Shown in pieces: positions 1-5,753 of a stretch of 5,753 bases of DNA (position 1 is its first letter; each line of letters begins with the position of its first letter). The DNA is from Candidatus Zixiibacteriota bacterium (GTDB lineage: Bacteria > Zixibacteria > MSB-5A5 > GN15 > JACZUZ01). The translations under genes and the position numbers were made by a program. Under the pieces are notes generated by a model. The model saw nothing but the letters and a program-made list of their open reading frames with translations, ran no database searches and was not told where the DNA came from. The DNA lies in NCBI GenBank assembly GCA_022572905.1, contig JACZUZ010000149.1, positions 1 to 5,753 of the forward strand, in the 5' to 3' direction.

Positions 1-318
1 GGCGGCCGTGTTTTCAAGAGGGGTTTTTCTCTGAGTTCCGGGGAGAAAGTACTGATAGTGGACGACGTCCTTACCACCGGGCGTTCACTGCGGGAAGTTA
101 TCGCGCTGGTTAAGTCGTACGGCGCGGAGATTGTGGGAATCGGAGTGTTTCTGGACAGGTCTTCAGGGAAAAACGATTTCGGTTGTCAAGTTGAAGCTCT
201 CACCAGTGTTAGCGCCGATTCCTGGGAACCCGAAGATTGCCCACTTTGTAAAGACGGGAAACCGTTGACACAGCGCGGAAGCAGAGACCACAGCTCTGCG
301 AACATCTCGAAAAATTAG
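1..318 (+). CDS. pyrE: Orotate phosphoribosyltransferase, C-terminal part (5' end outside window)
   Basis: PyrE transfers the phosphoribosyl group of PRPP to orotate to make orotidine 5'-monophosphate in cytosolic pyrimidine synthesis. The frame is open from the first base, giving 105 visible residues. The type I phosphoribosyltransferase PRPP-binding motif [13 protein letters not shown] is at visible residues 17-29, with the paired acidic residues D21-D22 and the TTG loop. Further on, [14 protein letters not shown] (76-89) and GSR (93-95) match the conserved tail of the long PyrE subgroup, as I recall it (CPLC..G.PL...GSR). About ten extra residues follow GSR before the TAG stop. The GTG at 58 lies inside the PRPP motif (the V before DD) and cannot be the start, so the N-terminal half with the orotate site lies before the window. 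The gene is followed by a hairpin and is convergent with the large regulator. Confidence 0.93.
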   Translation, partial: GGRVFKRGFSLSSGEKVLIVDDVLTTGRSLREVIALVKSYGAEIVGIGVFLDRSSGKNDFGCQVEALTSVSADSWEPEDCPLCKDGKPLTQRGSRDHSSANISKN

Positions 319-354
319 CTCTTAAATTCCAGGAACAATCCCTACCACAAATAA

Positions 355-383
355 ATAGCCCGCCGGTTTGAATGGCGGGCTAT
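355..383 (+). terminator. Hairpin terminator after pyrE, possibly bidirectional
   Basis: A perfect 10-bp stem (ATAGCCCGCC at 355-364 with GGCGGGCTAT at 374-383) encloses a 9-base loop, 36 bases after the pyrE stop. On the plus strand the downstream tract is weak (CCGTTTGTCT). On the minus strand the stem is followed by TTATTTG, so it may also stop transcription coming the other way. The stem is GC-rich and sits just where a pyrE terminator is expected. Confidence 0.75.
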
Positions 384-406
384 CCGTTTGTCTCGCGTTT
401 CTCGGG

Positions 407-433
407 AAAAAAGACGGTCCCGAGAGTTCCGTC
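407..433 (-). terminator. Possible minus-strand intrinsic terminator
   Basis: Read on the minus strand, GACGG (433-429) can pair with CCGTC (417-413) across an 11-base loop, followed at once by six T (412-407). The pairing extends by one G-U and one A-U pair if the first T residues are used. A competing 7-bp hairpin overlaps it (400-406 with 419-425). The core stem is short, so this is tentative. No convincing minus-strand gene ends just upstream, so it may be a backup stop for read-through from the regulator. Confidence 0.35.
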
Positions 434-572
434 CTAAAGTTTACCTTACAGTTCTTTGCCGTCTAAAAGGTAACACCGTTTCTCTACATAGACCTCCTCC
501 ACTGTGCCATCGCAGTTGGTCAAGAGACTGCTCCGGCGGGTTTCACATTTCTCGAAAAGTTGTATTGTGGAC

Positions 573-608
573 TTTCAACACCGTAGTCTTTTTCAACATC
601 GTAGTCTG
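573..608. repeat. Tandem duplication of 18 bp, two copies
   Basis: TTTCAACACCGTAGTCTT (573-590) is followed directly by TTTCAACATCGTAGTCTG (591-608). The copies differ at 2 of 18 positions, the 9th and the 18th. In the plus-strand frame that starts at GTG 504, both copies encode FQHRSL, so both differences are silent. In the minus-strand frame they are not silent (DYDVEK versus DYGVES). The origin is unknown; replication slippage is the simplest explanation. Confidence 0.85.
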
Positions 609-628
609 TTTGCTTCAGGAGCGAAAGT

Positions 629-670
629 CGGCCAAAGGAGAGCCACTTCCATAACTCGTCACTTTGGCCG
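629..670. repeat. Perfect 9-bp inverted repeat, possible RNA stem-loop
   Basis: CGGCCAAAG (629-637) is the exact reverse complement of CTTTGGCCG (662-670), with a 24-base loop. Two more pairs (GT 627-628 with AC 673-674) are possible beyond a two-base bulge. No T-run follows on either strand, so it does not look like an intrinsic terminator. It could be part of a structured RNA or a small repeated element, or it could be chance. Confidence 0.55.
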
Positions 671-1000
671 CGACATTCGTCCTGAAGATTATCTGAGATA
701 AAACCAAAAAGAGCCTCAATCACACCTCTCCCGCGGCCGAGTCTACGAAAACCGCTCGCAATTCTGGGTCTGATCTTGGTCTTTCTGGGATACGCGCTCA
801 TCTGAATTTGGCTCTCTTCATGTATCTCTATTAATTCACGACATGGGAGTTGCGCATGCCGCGTTACATGGGGCAATCTAGGGACGCCGCTTAAAGGCTG
901 ATTAAAGAGCGCTTAAAAAGACCTGAATTATCGATGAAAATTAGAAATAAATTGAGTTTTTGGGGGATTTTTGAGACTGGGCAAGACACCGTATCGAATT

Positions 1001-1041
1001 AAAAAAGCCCGAGTTGCGTCTTCGTAAGCCATTGCGCAACT
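1001..1041 (-). terminator. Probable terminator of the large regulator gene
   Basis: On the minus strand, AGTTGCG (1041-1035) pairs with CGCAACT (1018-1012) as a perfect 7-bp stem with a 16-base loop. The bases CGGGC and then six T (1006-1001) follow. It lies about 85 bases beyond the regulator's stop codon at 1126-1128. The five-base gap between stem and T-run and the large loop make it less than ideal, but it is the best candidate downstream of this gene. Confidence 0.45.
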
Positions 1042-1125
1042 GTATATTAAGAGAGAGATGCAAGCGCGGGGTTACTCTTCGTCTTAAGATGTAGGCCTAA
1101 GAACAAAAAATAATTTCCAATTTAT

Positions 1126-4100
1126 CTAAACATAGAGATTCTTGGCTTTGGAGGGAGCCAGTTCGGACAATTTCTGGGGGGAATTGCGGATAATCTCCGC
1201 CAGGGTCTCAGTCTTCTGATCTGGCTCAATTTCCAGCCTTTTGCTCAATGAGCTAACACAGGAGTTGAACTGCTTTATCGCAGCTGATCTGCGTCCGTTA
1301 GTGAATAGGGTCAGCATGAGCAGTCTGTGAGAGACCTCTTCGGTTGGGTCAGCCAGAAGAATTTCCTGGCAGAGCTTGATAGTTTTGTCATACTCGCCCT
1401 GATCAAAACATGCCTTGGCTACCCATTCGGTAATTTCAATAAATCGCAAACGGTACTGCTCGCGAGCTTCTTCAATCCAGCTGTCATACATATCCTCTAG
1501 AAGAGGTCCGCTGTAAAGCGCCCGCGCCTGCTCAAAATCCCGTGAGGCGAGATGAATTTTGTTGTCCCGCAATGAACTCTTTCCGCTGGAATACAATTCA
1601 TCGAACTCTCTGATGTCGCAACGGACTCGGTCGTCCCACGAAAGTGTGTAGGAACCGTCATGATGAACTATTAAGTCCAGGTTCTGAAAGTCGACTGAAG
1701 ATTCAATCTGAAGTGACTTGCGCAGGTGGGAGAGGGTCACGTGAAACGAGGAAAGTATTGTATCGGGTCCAAGATGCGACCACAATGCGTCGCAAATTTT
1801 GTCGCGCGAAATTACGCGACCCGATCTGGTCATAATCACCAGGTACGCCAGAAGCGCTCGTGATTTCTTGGACTGCCAGGCAGTATCGTCCATTTCGTCG
1901 TGCCTTCCGGGGCAAATCACTTTGAGCCTTCCAAAACAACTGACCAGAAGTTTATCCTGCGAGCTCGTTGACTTAGCGGCGGAATCCGGCTTGAGTTCTT
2001 TGACAAGAGCGTTGTAGCAGGAATGATCCCTGAAGAGTTCAAGAGCGCCTTCGCGGAGTTGGTCTATTCTGCGAGTGAATTTTAAATCCCGGTATATTCG
2101 CAGAGCTTCGCTTACAAATTCTCTGGCGCTTTCCAGAACTTTTTCCGAAGGAGTTTCGCCCCTTTTAGTAGCGTCACGTAAATGCAACACTCCCTCGGCC
2201 ATTGTCAGAGCGGCGCGAAACGATTCACCTTTATCGCGGTAAACCTCAACCGCGTCTTGCAGCCGACTCCAACCTTCAGTTAAATCACCTTTCAGTATCT
2301 GAAGTCTGCCAGAGAGACGTTCGAATTGATCCTTTCCGAATTTTGACTCGGTCTTGCCGAGCCACTGGCCCATTTCGCCCAAAGATTTTTCCGCCAACTT
2401 AAGATCACCCGCGTGCAGGGCGATTTCCACTTCAGAATCGTACACTGACGGAATAAGGTTCACTGCGTTCAGACGCACACATTCCTTTCGAATCCGCGCC
2501 GTTTCGGCGAGAGCCTCCTTCGTTCGACCCAGCGTTTGGGCGACGCCGGCCAGATTAAGCTGGGATGTTAGCGCCGCGTACACCGCGCCACAGCGAATCT
2601 GCATATCAAGGGCTCTTTTGAAGTATCTTTCGGCCTCCTCCCAATCGGCGGATTCACTGAAATGCACCCCAAGATTGTTGTAAACCTTTGACATCGTTTC
2701 GATATCATCAACCTCTCGACACAAGGCCAGAGATTTCCTATAACTTGTCATAGCATCGTGAAACAGCCCCAGATATTGTGAGACGACACCGAGATAATAA
2801 TGGGCGCGGGCAATCTCCCGGCGATCATTTGTGGATTGCGCCAGTCGCATTGATTCTGTCAATGACTCTCGCGCTTCGATATGTTTTCCGATACGATTTA
2901 GAATGATTCCTTTGGTGCGCAGTCCAATGAGTTCAAGTTTCGGATCAAGAACATTGCGTTCGCTGAGAGCCTTCAGTCCCAAATCAGTTTCTTTGATTGC
3001 GCGATCATATTGTCCTTGATTGTAACGTGATAAGCCCGCAATAAATTGCAAACGGGACAGCTCCTTGGTTACCTCAAGGTCTCCATTGTTGTCGCTCATC
3101 TCAAGCGCGGTTCGCACACATGCGTCAATTCTTCTATAGCGGGCGAGTTTGTAATAAGCCTCCGCCAGACCGAGCTGCAAACGAATTTTATCAAGCAGGG
3201 GCGGTTTAACGCGTCGCTCAATGTAGATCGATACGACTCTATAGTACAAGGCTGCGCTTTTTACGCGTCCCGATTCCAGCGCCACACGTCCCAGTTCTGA
3301 ATAAATCTGATACAAATGATTCAGATAAGTCTTATCCTCAAGGGAAGAAGTTCCCTTTATTACTTTCAAAGCAGTTTCGAGATAACCGAGCGCGAGACTG
3401 GTAGAGAAGGACTTGAACTCGCTTTTGGCGGCTTCAAGATTGTGCTCGATCAATTGTTCTCCGTATTCGGAAATCAGGCTCTCATCAAACGAAGCGCTGG
3501 CCAGATACTGATGGAACGGTCCTTCTTCAGGCTTGGTTTCGCTTCGCTTTTGGAAATAATCATATATGCGTTTCAGGAAATCTTTTTTTAGATCAGAAGG
3601 GATGGATTTTTCAAGATAATTTTGAATAAGTTGATGATAGAATCTAACTCCGCCTTCAAAGTCAGACAAAAGCAAATTGGCTTTCAGCGCTCGGTTAAGA
3701 AATTCTACGAATCTGTCATCCGGCAAATTCGAAAGCTCTTTGAGCCAGATAACTTTGAAATTCAAACCAAGCAGTGAAGCGATTCGAAACAGATTTACTT
3801 CGTCATCACCAAAGTTCGAAATTCGCTCTTCAAATATGTATGCGGCGGACTCCGGCGCTGGCAACCGACCGGAGATATCGATTAACTGACGCCACCTGGA
3901 TTCGGATTTATCGAATTTTATCGAATCCCGTTCAACCAGAGTATTCAGTGACTCATATAGAAAAAGCGGATTCCCTCCAGTAGATTTTTGTATTTCTTGA
4001 GCGATATTATCGGCGATCACCTCTCCGAAAAGTTTCTCGATTAGTTTTTGTGACTCTCCTGCGCTAAACGGCTCCAGTTTAATTCGAGTCGTCTGTCTGT

Positions 4101-4734
4101 CTCTGGTTAAAAGTCCGAACCCTTTTTCAGACTCTTCACTGATTTCGGCTTGCCGGAGAGTAACCAAAATCAGAATCGGGTATGGCGTAAGTGTTCTTCG
4201 CAAGAAATTTATTGCGTCCCAAATCTTCGCTTCAAACCAATGTGCGTCCTCAAAGAGAATAACCAATGGTTTGCGCGTCGCTAACCGAAGCAGGAACAAG
4301 CGCAGACCGTCGAGAACACTTTCCATTTCATGAGTTCCGCCGGCTTCACTGATATCACTCTCGGGAATCTCAAAAGGGATAATGTCCCGGATTTCCGGCG
4401 CAAGTCTGGCCAGCGCGGGAGCGGAGCTTATGTCGAAAAGATTTGATGTGGAAAAAAGTTGTGGGTTGGCTACGCTCAGGAAAGATCGTAGAAGCCCCGA
4501 AAAAGTAGACCTGAACCCTCCGAAAGACGGCGCGCCGAATGTGCGCAGCGCTATTGAGCTATCAGCGCCAAGTTGTTTTATAAATGTCTCGACCAGAGTC
4601 GATTTTCCAATTCCCGGCTCGCCTTCAATAGTTACCATCTGTCGTTCATTGTGAAGACATTTCATAAAGAGGTCGTGGAGACGAGATAGCTCTTCGTCTC
4701 GACCCGTAAATGGCAGGGTATCCAGAGTTTTCAT
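1126..4734 (-). CDS. Large transcriptional regulator: STAND-type ATPase, TPR repeats, C-terminal SARP-like winged helix and BTAD
   Basis: Predicted cytosolic ATP-dependent transcription activator of 1202 residues. The N-terminal ATPase (about 8-290) opens with FTGRDEEL. It has Walker A GEPGIGKST at 38-46 (K44), Walker B-like VILFEDAHW at 158-166, an arginine-containing strand VTLRQAE (191-197) and STGGNPLFLYE at 251-261, all typical of AAA_16 modules in LAL/MalT-like regulators. Roughly eight TPR-like helical pairs span about 470-790, for example around 642-675 and 682-714. An OmpR-type winged helix fills about 930-1035 (FGRLKV, W953, SKKSRALLAYL, GRVISRDKI...LW985, LSHLRKSL). It is followed by a BTAD at about 1040-1190 (YSGPLLEDMYDSWIEEA; GEYDKTIKLC). 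AfsR-type SARPs carry these parts in the opposite order. ATG 4734 is the only start before an in-frame TAA at 4758-4756, and it directly precedes the conserved FTGRDEEL; no Shine-Dalgarno sequence is seen. The ligand and targets are unknown. Confidence 0.9.
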   Translation of the reverse strand: MKTLDTLPFTGRDEELSRLHDLFMKCLHNERQMVTIEGEPGIGKSTLVETFIKQLGADSSIALRTFGAPSFGGFRSTFSGLLRSFLSVANPQLFSTSNLFDISSAPALARLAPEIRDIIPFEIPESDISEAGGTHEMESVLDGLRLFLLRLATRKPLVILFEDAHWFEAKIWDAINFLRRTLTPYPILILVTLRQAEISEESEKGFGLLTRDRQTTRIKLEPFSAGESQKLIEKLFGEVIADNIAQEIQKSTGGNPLFLYESLNTLVERDSIKFDKSESRWRQLIDISGRLPAPESAAYIFEERISNFGDDEVNLFRIASLLGLNFKVIWLKELSNLPDDRFVEFLNRALKANLLLSDFEGGVRFYHQLIQNYLEKSIPSDLKKDFLKRIYDYFQKRSETKPEEGPFHQYLASASFDESLISEYGEQLIEHNLEAAKSEFKSFSTSLALGYLETALKVIKGTSSLEDKTYLNHLYQIYSELGRVALESGRVKSAALYYRVVSIYIERRVKPPLLDKIRLQLGLAEAYYKLARYRRIDACVRTALEMSDNNGDLEVTKELSRLQFIAGLSRYNQGQYDRAIKETDLGLKALSERNVLDPKLELIGLRTKGIILNRIGKHIEARESLTESMRLAQSTNDRREIARAHYYLGVVSQYLGLFHDAMTSYRKSLALCREVDDIETMSKVYNNLGVHFSESADWEEAERYFKRALDMQIRCGAVYAALTSQLNLAGVAQTLGRTKEALAETARIRKECVRLNAVNLIPSVYDSEVEIALHAGDLKLAEKSLGEMGQWLGKTESKFGKDQFERLSGRLQILKGDLTEGWSRLQDAVEVYRDKGESFRAALTMAEGVLHLRDATKRGETPSEKVLESAREFVSEALRIYRDLKFTRRIDQLREGALELFRDHSCYNALVKELKPDSAAKSTSSQDKLLVSCFGRLKVICPGRHDEMDDTAWQSKKSRALLAYLVIMTRSGRVISRDKICDALWSHLGPDTILSSFHVTLSHLRKSLQIESSVDFQNLDLIVHHDGSYTLSWDDRVRCDIREFDELYSSGKSSLRDNKIHLASRDFEQARALYSGPLLEDMYDSWIEEAREQYRLRFIEITEWVAKACFDQGEYDKTIKLCQEILLADPTEEVSHRLLMLTLFTNGRRSAAIKQFNSCVSSLSKRLEIEPDQKTETLAEIIRNSPQKLSELAPSKAKNLYV

Positions 4735-4742
4735 ATCAATTC

Positions 4743-4779
4743 GATCGCGAGGGGATTATTTTTTCCTTTCTGATCGCGA
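4743..4779. promoter_or_regulatory. Perfect 8-bp direct repeat in the regulator's 5' leader, possible operator
   Basis: GATCGCGA occurs at 4743-4750 and again at 4772-4779, 29 bp start to start. Both copies lie between the candidate promoter and the regulator's start codon. SARP-family winged helices are known to bind short direct repeats, so autoregulation is possible, but the 29-bp spacing is not the usual SARP arrangement. Each copy contains the self-complementary TCGCGA. The repeat is real; its role is inference. Confidence 0.35.
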
Positions 4780-4786
4780 CAGTCTA

Positions 4787-4795
4787 ATAATAACA
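4787..4795 (-). promoter_or_regulatory. Extended -10-like promoter element for the regulator
   Basis: On the minus strand, TGTTATTAT (4795-4787) reads as an extended -10 box (TG-N-TATTAT). It lies downstream of the upstream gene's terminator and would start transcription near 4780, leaving a leader of about 46 bases before ATG 4734. No good -35 box lies at standard spacing: TTCGCG is 18 bases upstream, and TTGCCA (4807-4802) is only 9 bases upstream, too close. The organism's sigma-factor consensus is unknown, so this is tentative. Confidence 0.3.
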
Positions 4796-4829
4796 TCTTT
4801 CTGGCAAAGGCGCGAATACCATCCGCATC

Positions 4830-4864
4830 AAAAAAACCCTCCGTCAAATCCATGCGACGAAGGG
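4830..4864 (-). terminator. Strong intrinsic terminator after the propeller gene
   Basis: On the minus strand, CCCTTCGTC (4864-4856) pairs along all nine positions with GACGGAGGG (4845-4837), with one G-U pair and a 10-base loop, followed immediately by seven T (4836-4830). It starts 56 bases past the propeller gene's TAA. It separates that gene from the regulator and lies inside a 66-codon open frame, which argues that the frame is not a gene. Confidence 0.88.
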
Positions 4865-4920
4865 CTTCTACAAATAGGATTTTTTTGAAATTGCGAAATC
4901 TATGATATCCGTCTGCGCTC

Positions 4921-5753
4921 TTACGGATCAAGGGTCAGAACAAAAAGGCCCGACTGCAAATCCGAGAGGATAATCTTACCTGAAGCAAAGTATGGGTAAA
5001 CATTCCAGCAACCTTTGTATCCGTAACCTCCGGGTAGATAAGTGTCATAATGGGCGATTTCAAACGGCGCCGCCGGATTGGAAACATCCCAAACCCGCAA
5101 GCCTTCCGTATAATGGGCGATATACAGATTATTGCCCTTGAGGTAGGCGTTATGAGTGGAAGCGCTGGGATCGACTATTATATCCGCTGTTTTGAAGACA
5201 GAGCCCAGATTGGAAACGTCAAAAATTCGGGTGTGCTGTCCCGAGGATCCAACTTCGTCACCAATATAAATATGATTGCCATCTGAGCTTATCTCGACAT
5301 TGTGCGCTCCAGATCCGGCATAATTAAACTGACCGATTCGGAAAGGACTGGCTTTGTTGGAAATATCCAGAATGTCAATTCCATCGCCCGAGATTCCACA
5401 AGCATATAGTGTGTCATTGCGGATGGCTATGTCGTGATAATAGAAATCCTGAAAGTCTCCGACTTTCGACGGGGAGGCGGGATTACTGATGTCGTAGATT
5501 TCCAATCCTCCGTTACTGTGGTCACCAACTATATAGAGATAATCACCGTCGACCAAGCAGTTGTGAGCCCCTCCGGATCCTCCGGGCAGTGTAATAGTAC
5601 TGACCTGAGTGGGAGCGGTAACATCACTAAGGTCAAAAATCTGACCAATTTTCTCTGCCTGCTGTTTATTAAATGCCATTTGTCCCAGGCAGGCAGCCGT
5701 TACCCATTCTTTAGAAAGACCAATTTCTTTGGCGACATCTGCCCATTTAATTG
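4921..5753 (-). CDS. LVIVD-repeat beta-propeller with a cyanase-like N-terminal domain (5' end outside window)
   Basis: The frame is open from the window edge (first full codon 5751-5749) to TAA at 4923-4921, giving 276 visible residues. Residues 38-272 form an LVIVD-repeat beta-propeller. The motifs are IFDLSD (38), LEIYDIS (83), IDILDIS (125), RIFDVS (175), LRVWDVS (218) and a closing GLFVL (268), alternating with AHN, YHD, AHN and THN strands. The end (HYTEGLRVWDVS, YDT, WNVYPYFASG, SDLQSGLFVL) resembles choice-of-anchor B proteins, which are normally exported; no C-terminal anchor follows. Residues 1-37 instead resemble the cyanase N-terminal helical domain: KWADVAKEIGLSKEWVTAA and LGQMAF...AEKIGQ. 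From memory, 10 of 17 residues from GLSKEW on match E. coli CynS. The cyanase catalytic domain is absent. ATG 5679 is an internal methionine; by alignment to CynS about 26 codons are missing. No signal peptide is seen. A natural fusion and an assembly chimera are both possible. Confidence 0.82.
   Translation of the reverse strand, partial: IKWADVAKEIGLSKEWVTAACLGQMAFNKQQAEKIGQIFDLSDVTAPTQVSTITLPGGSGGAHNCLVDGDYLYIVGDHSNGGLEIYDISNPASPSKVGDFQDFYYHDIAIRNDTLYACGISGDGIDILDISNKASPFRIGQFNYAGSGAHNVEISSDGNHIYIGDEVGSSGQHTRIFDVSNLGSVFKTADIIVDPSASTHNAYLKGNNLYIAHYTEGLRVWDVSNPAAPFEIAHYDTYLPGGYGYKGCWNVYPYFASGKIILSDLQSGLFVLTLDP

Larger units (their letters stand above)
384..1125. other. Long gap between convergent genes, no convincing gene
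   Basis: About 740 bases lie between the pyrE hairpin and the end of the regulator. Short open frames exist on both strands (a 94-118 codon minus-strand frame ending at 520; plus-strand frames at 388-654 and 504-701). They overlap each other, start at GTG/TTG or lack a ribosome-binding site, and none gives a protein I recognise. The stretch from about 520 to 800 could be a decayed gene or a repeated element, since it contains an 18-bp tandem duplication and a 9-bp inverted repeat. From 880 to 1000 it is AT-rich with runs of A and T and no visible gene. I found no tRNA-like cloverleaf, rRNA segment, CRISPR repeat or terminal inverted repeats. Confidence 0.6.

Noticed and set aside
58..60. GTG as a start codon for a small protein.
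   Set aside because: It is the valine inside the PRPP-binding motif of pyrE, and the frame is open to the window's first base.
388..654. Plus-strand 88-codon frame.
   Set aside because: It begins in the tail of the hairpin region, lacks a ribosome-binding site, has a low-information composition, and overlaps other frames. No family was recognised.
520..876. Minus-strand frame of 118 codons with a stretch (RGRGVIEALFGFISDNLQDE) faintly like the end of a transposase.
   Set aside because: The likeness is too weak, no catalytic residues or terminal repeats are visible, the start is TTG, and an overlapping plus-strand frame is equally open. It is kept only as a possible decayed gene in the gap entry.
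1644..3983. Many plus-strand open frames of 60-109 codons opposite the regulator.
   Set aside because: They are antisense shadows of a long gene with clear domain motifs along its whole length, and none encodes a recognisable protein.
4781..4807. TTGCCA (4807-4802) with TAGACT (4786-4781) as a -35/-10 pair for the regulator.
   Set aside because: The spacing is only 15 bases and the -10 is poor; the extended -10 at 4795-4787 is a better candidate.
4731..4931. A 66-codon minus-strand frame overlapping the regulator's start as ATGA and the propeller's stop, which looks like a coupled operon gene.
   Set aside because: It starts at TTG with no ribosome-binding site, gives no recognisable protein, and contains a near-perfect intrinsic terminator (4830-4864). 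The 4-base overlap is probably chance.
5565..5590. Short inverted repeat around a GGATCC site in the propeller gene.
   Set aside because: It is explained by the codons of a glycine-rich stretch (GGSGG), has only 5-bp arms and lies inside coding sequence.
5677..5679. ATG at 5679 as the start of the propeller gene.
   Set aside because: The frame is open for at least 24 more codons upstream, and those codons continue the cyanase-like domain through this methionine. No Shine-Dalgarno sequence precedes it.

Overview
The window is a piece of bacterial chromosome with a roughly balanced base composition. It holds two partial genes at the ends and one very long complete gene in the middle. No phage, plasmid, CRISPR, insertion sequence or RNA gene was recognised. 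Few ribosome-binding sites can be seen. The gene set (a PyrE ending in a CPLC...GSR tail, an LVIVD-repeat propeller of the choice-of-anchor B type, and a giant AAA/TPR/SARP-like regulator) suggests a Gram-negative-type lineage outside the well-studied groups, for example the Bacteroidetes/Gemmatimonadetes/Zixibacteria neighbourhood. That placement is an inference and is weak.

Layout. (1) 1-318, plus strand: the C-terminal third to half of orotate phosphoribosyltransferase (PyrE), followed by a strong hairpin at 355-383. (2) 319-1125: about 800 bases without a convincing gene. It holds a second hairpin/T-tract reading the other way (407-433), an 18-bp tandem duplication (573-608), a 9-bp inverted repeat (629-670) and a probable terminator for the regulator (1001-1041). 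(3) 1126-4734, minus strand: a 1202-residue regulator with an N-terminal STAND/AAA_16-type ATPase, a central TPR superhelix and a C-terminal OmpR-type winged helix plus BTAD. It is convergent with pyrE. (4) 4735-4920: the regulator's upstream region, with an extended -10-like box and a perfect 8-bp direct repeat. A very good intrinsic terminator for the next gene upstream lies at 4830-4864. (5) 4921-5753, minus strand: an LVIVD-repeat beta-propeller gene whose frame stays open to the window edge.

The most notable observation is in region 5. The in-frame sequence upstream of the propeller is not a signal peptide. It looks like the N-terminal helix-turn-helix-like domain of cyanate hydratase (cyanase, CynS). 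It joins the propeller at a stretch (IFDLSD) that fits both families. The propeller also begins part-way into the usual family sequence. This is either a real gene fusion made at a short shared sequence or a chimeric assembly join. Both are testable.

The genes do not form one operon. PyrE is transcribed towards the regulator, and a terminator separates the propeller gene from the regulator, so the regulator is probably transcribed alone from its own promoter. Its target genes cannot be read from this window.
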